A DNA stretch of 64,000 nucleotides from contig JAJOZX010009097.1 of the NCBI GenBank assembly GCA_023014485.1, positions 62,001-126,000 of the forward strand. Reading direction: 5' to 3'. The DNA is from Bathynomus jamesi (Eukaryota; Arthropoda; Malacostraca; Isopoda; Cirolanidae). The notes under the pieces were generated by a model. That model was not told the DNA's origin. It did no database searches and saw only the letters and a program-made list of their open reading frames with translations. The translations under genes and the position numbers were made by a program. Positions 63,521 to 64,000 of this stretch are shown here, one piece after another. The first letter of the stretch is position 1, and each line of letters begins with the position of its first letter.

Positions 63521-64000
63521 TCCATCGACCTATTTCATATCTTACAGACCGCAGCCTTCCCTCACGACGCCGCCACTGTCTGAATGCTTCTTCTATTTCA
63601 TATGCAAGTTTTATATCCATGTTTCTGTGTTTCTATTTTCAGGAGTTAACAAGAAGAATAAACACATTGTTGTATACCCTGACATTCCTTCTGCTATGAG
63701 ACCTGTACCCCATGGTCCTGGAATTCCAATACCCGACCCACCTCAAACCCTGGACTTCGATGATTCTGATGATGAATCAATGACCAATGACCAGTCCCAG
63801 TCGTATATACACCTCAAAATACCGCTTCAAATGAGCCGAGGCCTCTCAACCAGGCCAAACTTAATGATCTTACCAGGGATTTAGGACTTTCCAAATTAGC
63901 TGCCGAGATCTTGGGCTCACGACTTCGAGAGGACAACTTGCTGGCTCCGGGAACAACATTCTCCTGGTATAGGAAACGAGAGGAAGAATTCCGCAAGTTT

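Larger units (their letters stand above)
58116..64000 (+). pseudogene. CACTA-type transposase gene, second copy, with an intron
   Basis: Exon 58116-58421 encodes MNRACKNDPNRFCYICGTVT, then CCKTCIENLRRW and [20 protein letters not shown], the zinc-binding N-terminus of the gene at 40549. The exon ends CATAATG with GTAATC as donor. At 63643 TATTTTCAG ends the intron and GAGTTAACAAGAAG begins exon 2, restoring ...HNG-VNKKNK..., which aligns with the first copy's FTKKNK. Exon 2 has YPDIPSAMRPVPHGPG. After a one-base shift near 63800 it has PLNQAKLNDLTRDLGLSK and SRLREDNLLAPGT, and it runs off the window. The 40549 copy has no intron here. The intron is about 5.2 kb because an LTR element lies in it. 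Confidence 0.82.

Noticed and set aside
58116..64000. Host gene with a long intron
   Set aside because: The product matches a transposase in a CACTA-ended element, and exon 2 has a frameshift. A domesticated gene is not excluded, but nothing favours it.

Overview
This is a eukaryotic, very probably arthropod (crustacean, chelicerate or insect) genomic window. Evidence: CCTAA/TTAGG-type repeats, an intron-bearing transposase gene, tRNA-derived SINE heads, a Helitron, Penelope-like elements, and very long (TA)n tracts. I found no convincing host gene. The window is a graveyard and nursery of mobile elements, many nested, and several insertions can be dated relative to each other from exact target-site duplications (TSDs).

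Layout. 1-4.19 kb: 5' part of a BEL/Pao LTR retrotransposon on the minus strand, running off the left edge. 5.5-8.3 kb: C-rich/G-rich low-complexity blocks and a dispersed ~455-bp repeat. 8.38-8.53 kb: a 73-bp-arm palindrome carrying a hammerhead-ribozyme-like core. 8.9-10.6 kb: a decayed hAT-like transposase. 11.06-12.38 kb: DD37D mariner. 12.43-12.92 kb: giant palindromic MITE. 12.96-13.23 kb: hAT MITE. 13.25-13.95 kb: inverted pair of hammerhead-like ends. 13.96-15.29 kb: Tc1 (DD34E). 16.95-18.1 kb: LINE fragments. 20.06-21.93 kb: tandem then inverted array of the 455-bp repeat. 22.88-23.47 kb: non-autonomous Helitron. 25.57-25.91 kb: SINE. 25.93-26.71 kb: pogo/Tigger fragment. 26.9-30.1 kb: LINE fragments. 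30.34-30.90 kb: deleted mariner. 31.26-34.17 kb: nearly intact hAT-like transposon, one stop codon from open. 34.3-37.7 kb: LINE fragments and two further hammerhead-like motifs. 37.7-43.7 kb: a LINE split by a CACTA-ended transposon. 43.8-50.5 kb: a CR1 LINE with an esterase ORF1, split by a second hAT-like transposon with a perfect 8-bp TSD. 50.70-51.22 kb: hAT non-autonomous element. 52.6-53.95 kb: LINE. 54.05-57.86 kb: an inverted pair of Penelope-like GIY-YIG elements bounded by hammerhead motifs, one arm hit by a mariner and the other by a hAT MITE. 58.1-64 kb: a second copy of the CACTA-type transposase gene with a spliceable intron that contains a 4.9-kb LTR element with no coding capacity.

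The most interesting signals are: (1) four sequence classes of hammerhead-like motif sharing one architecture, with a self-complementary stem III that implies dimeric ribozymes; (2) several copies of a hAT-like transposase family with TAGGGTGTC-type ends, one almost intact; (3) two copies of a CACTA-ended transposase gene, one with and one without an intron; (4) the 455-bp tandem/foldback repeat built from consecutive hairpins. Family names come from recognised motifs, ends and TSDs read by eye. No database search was possible.
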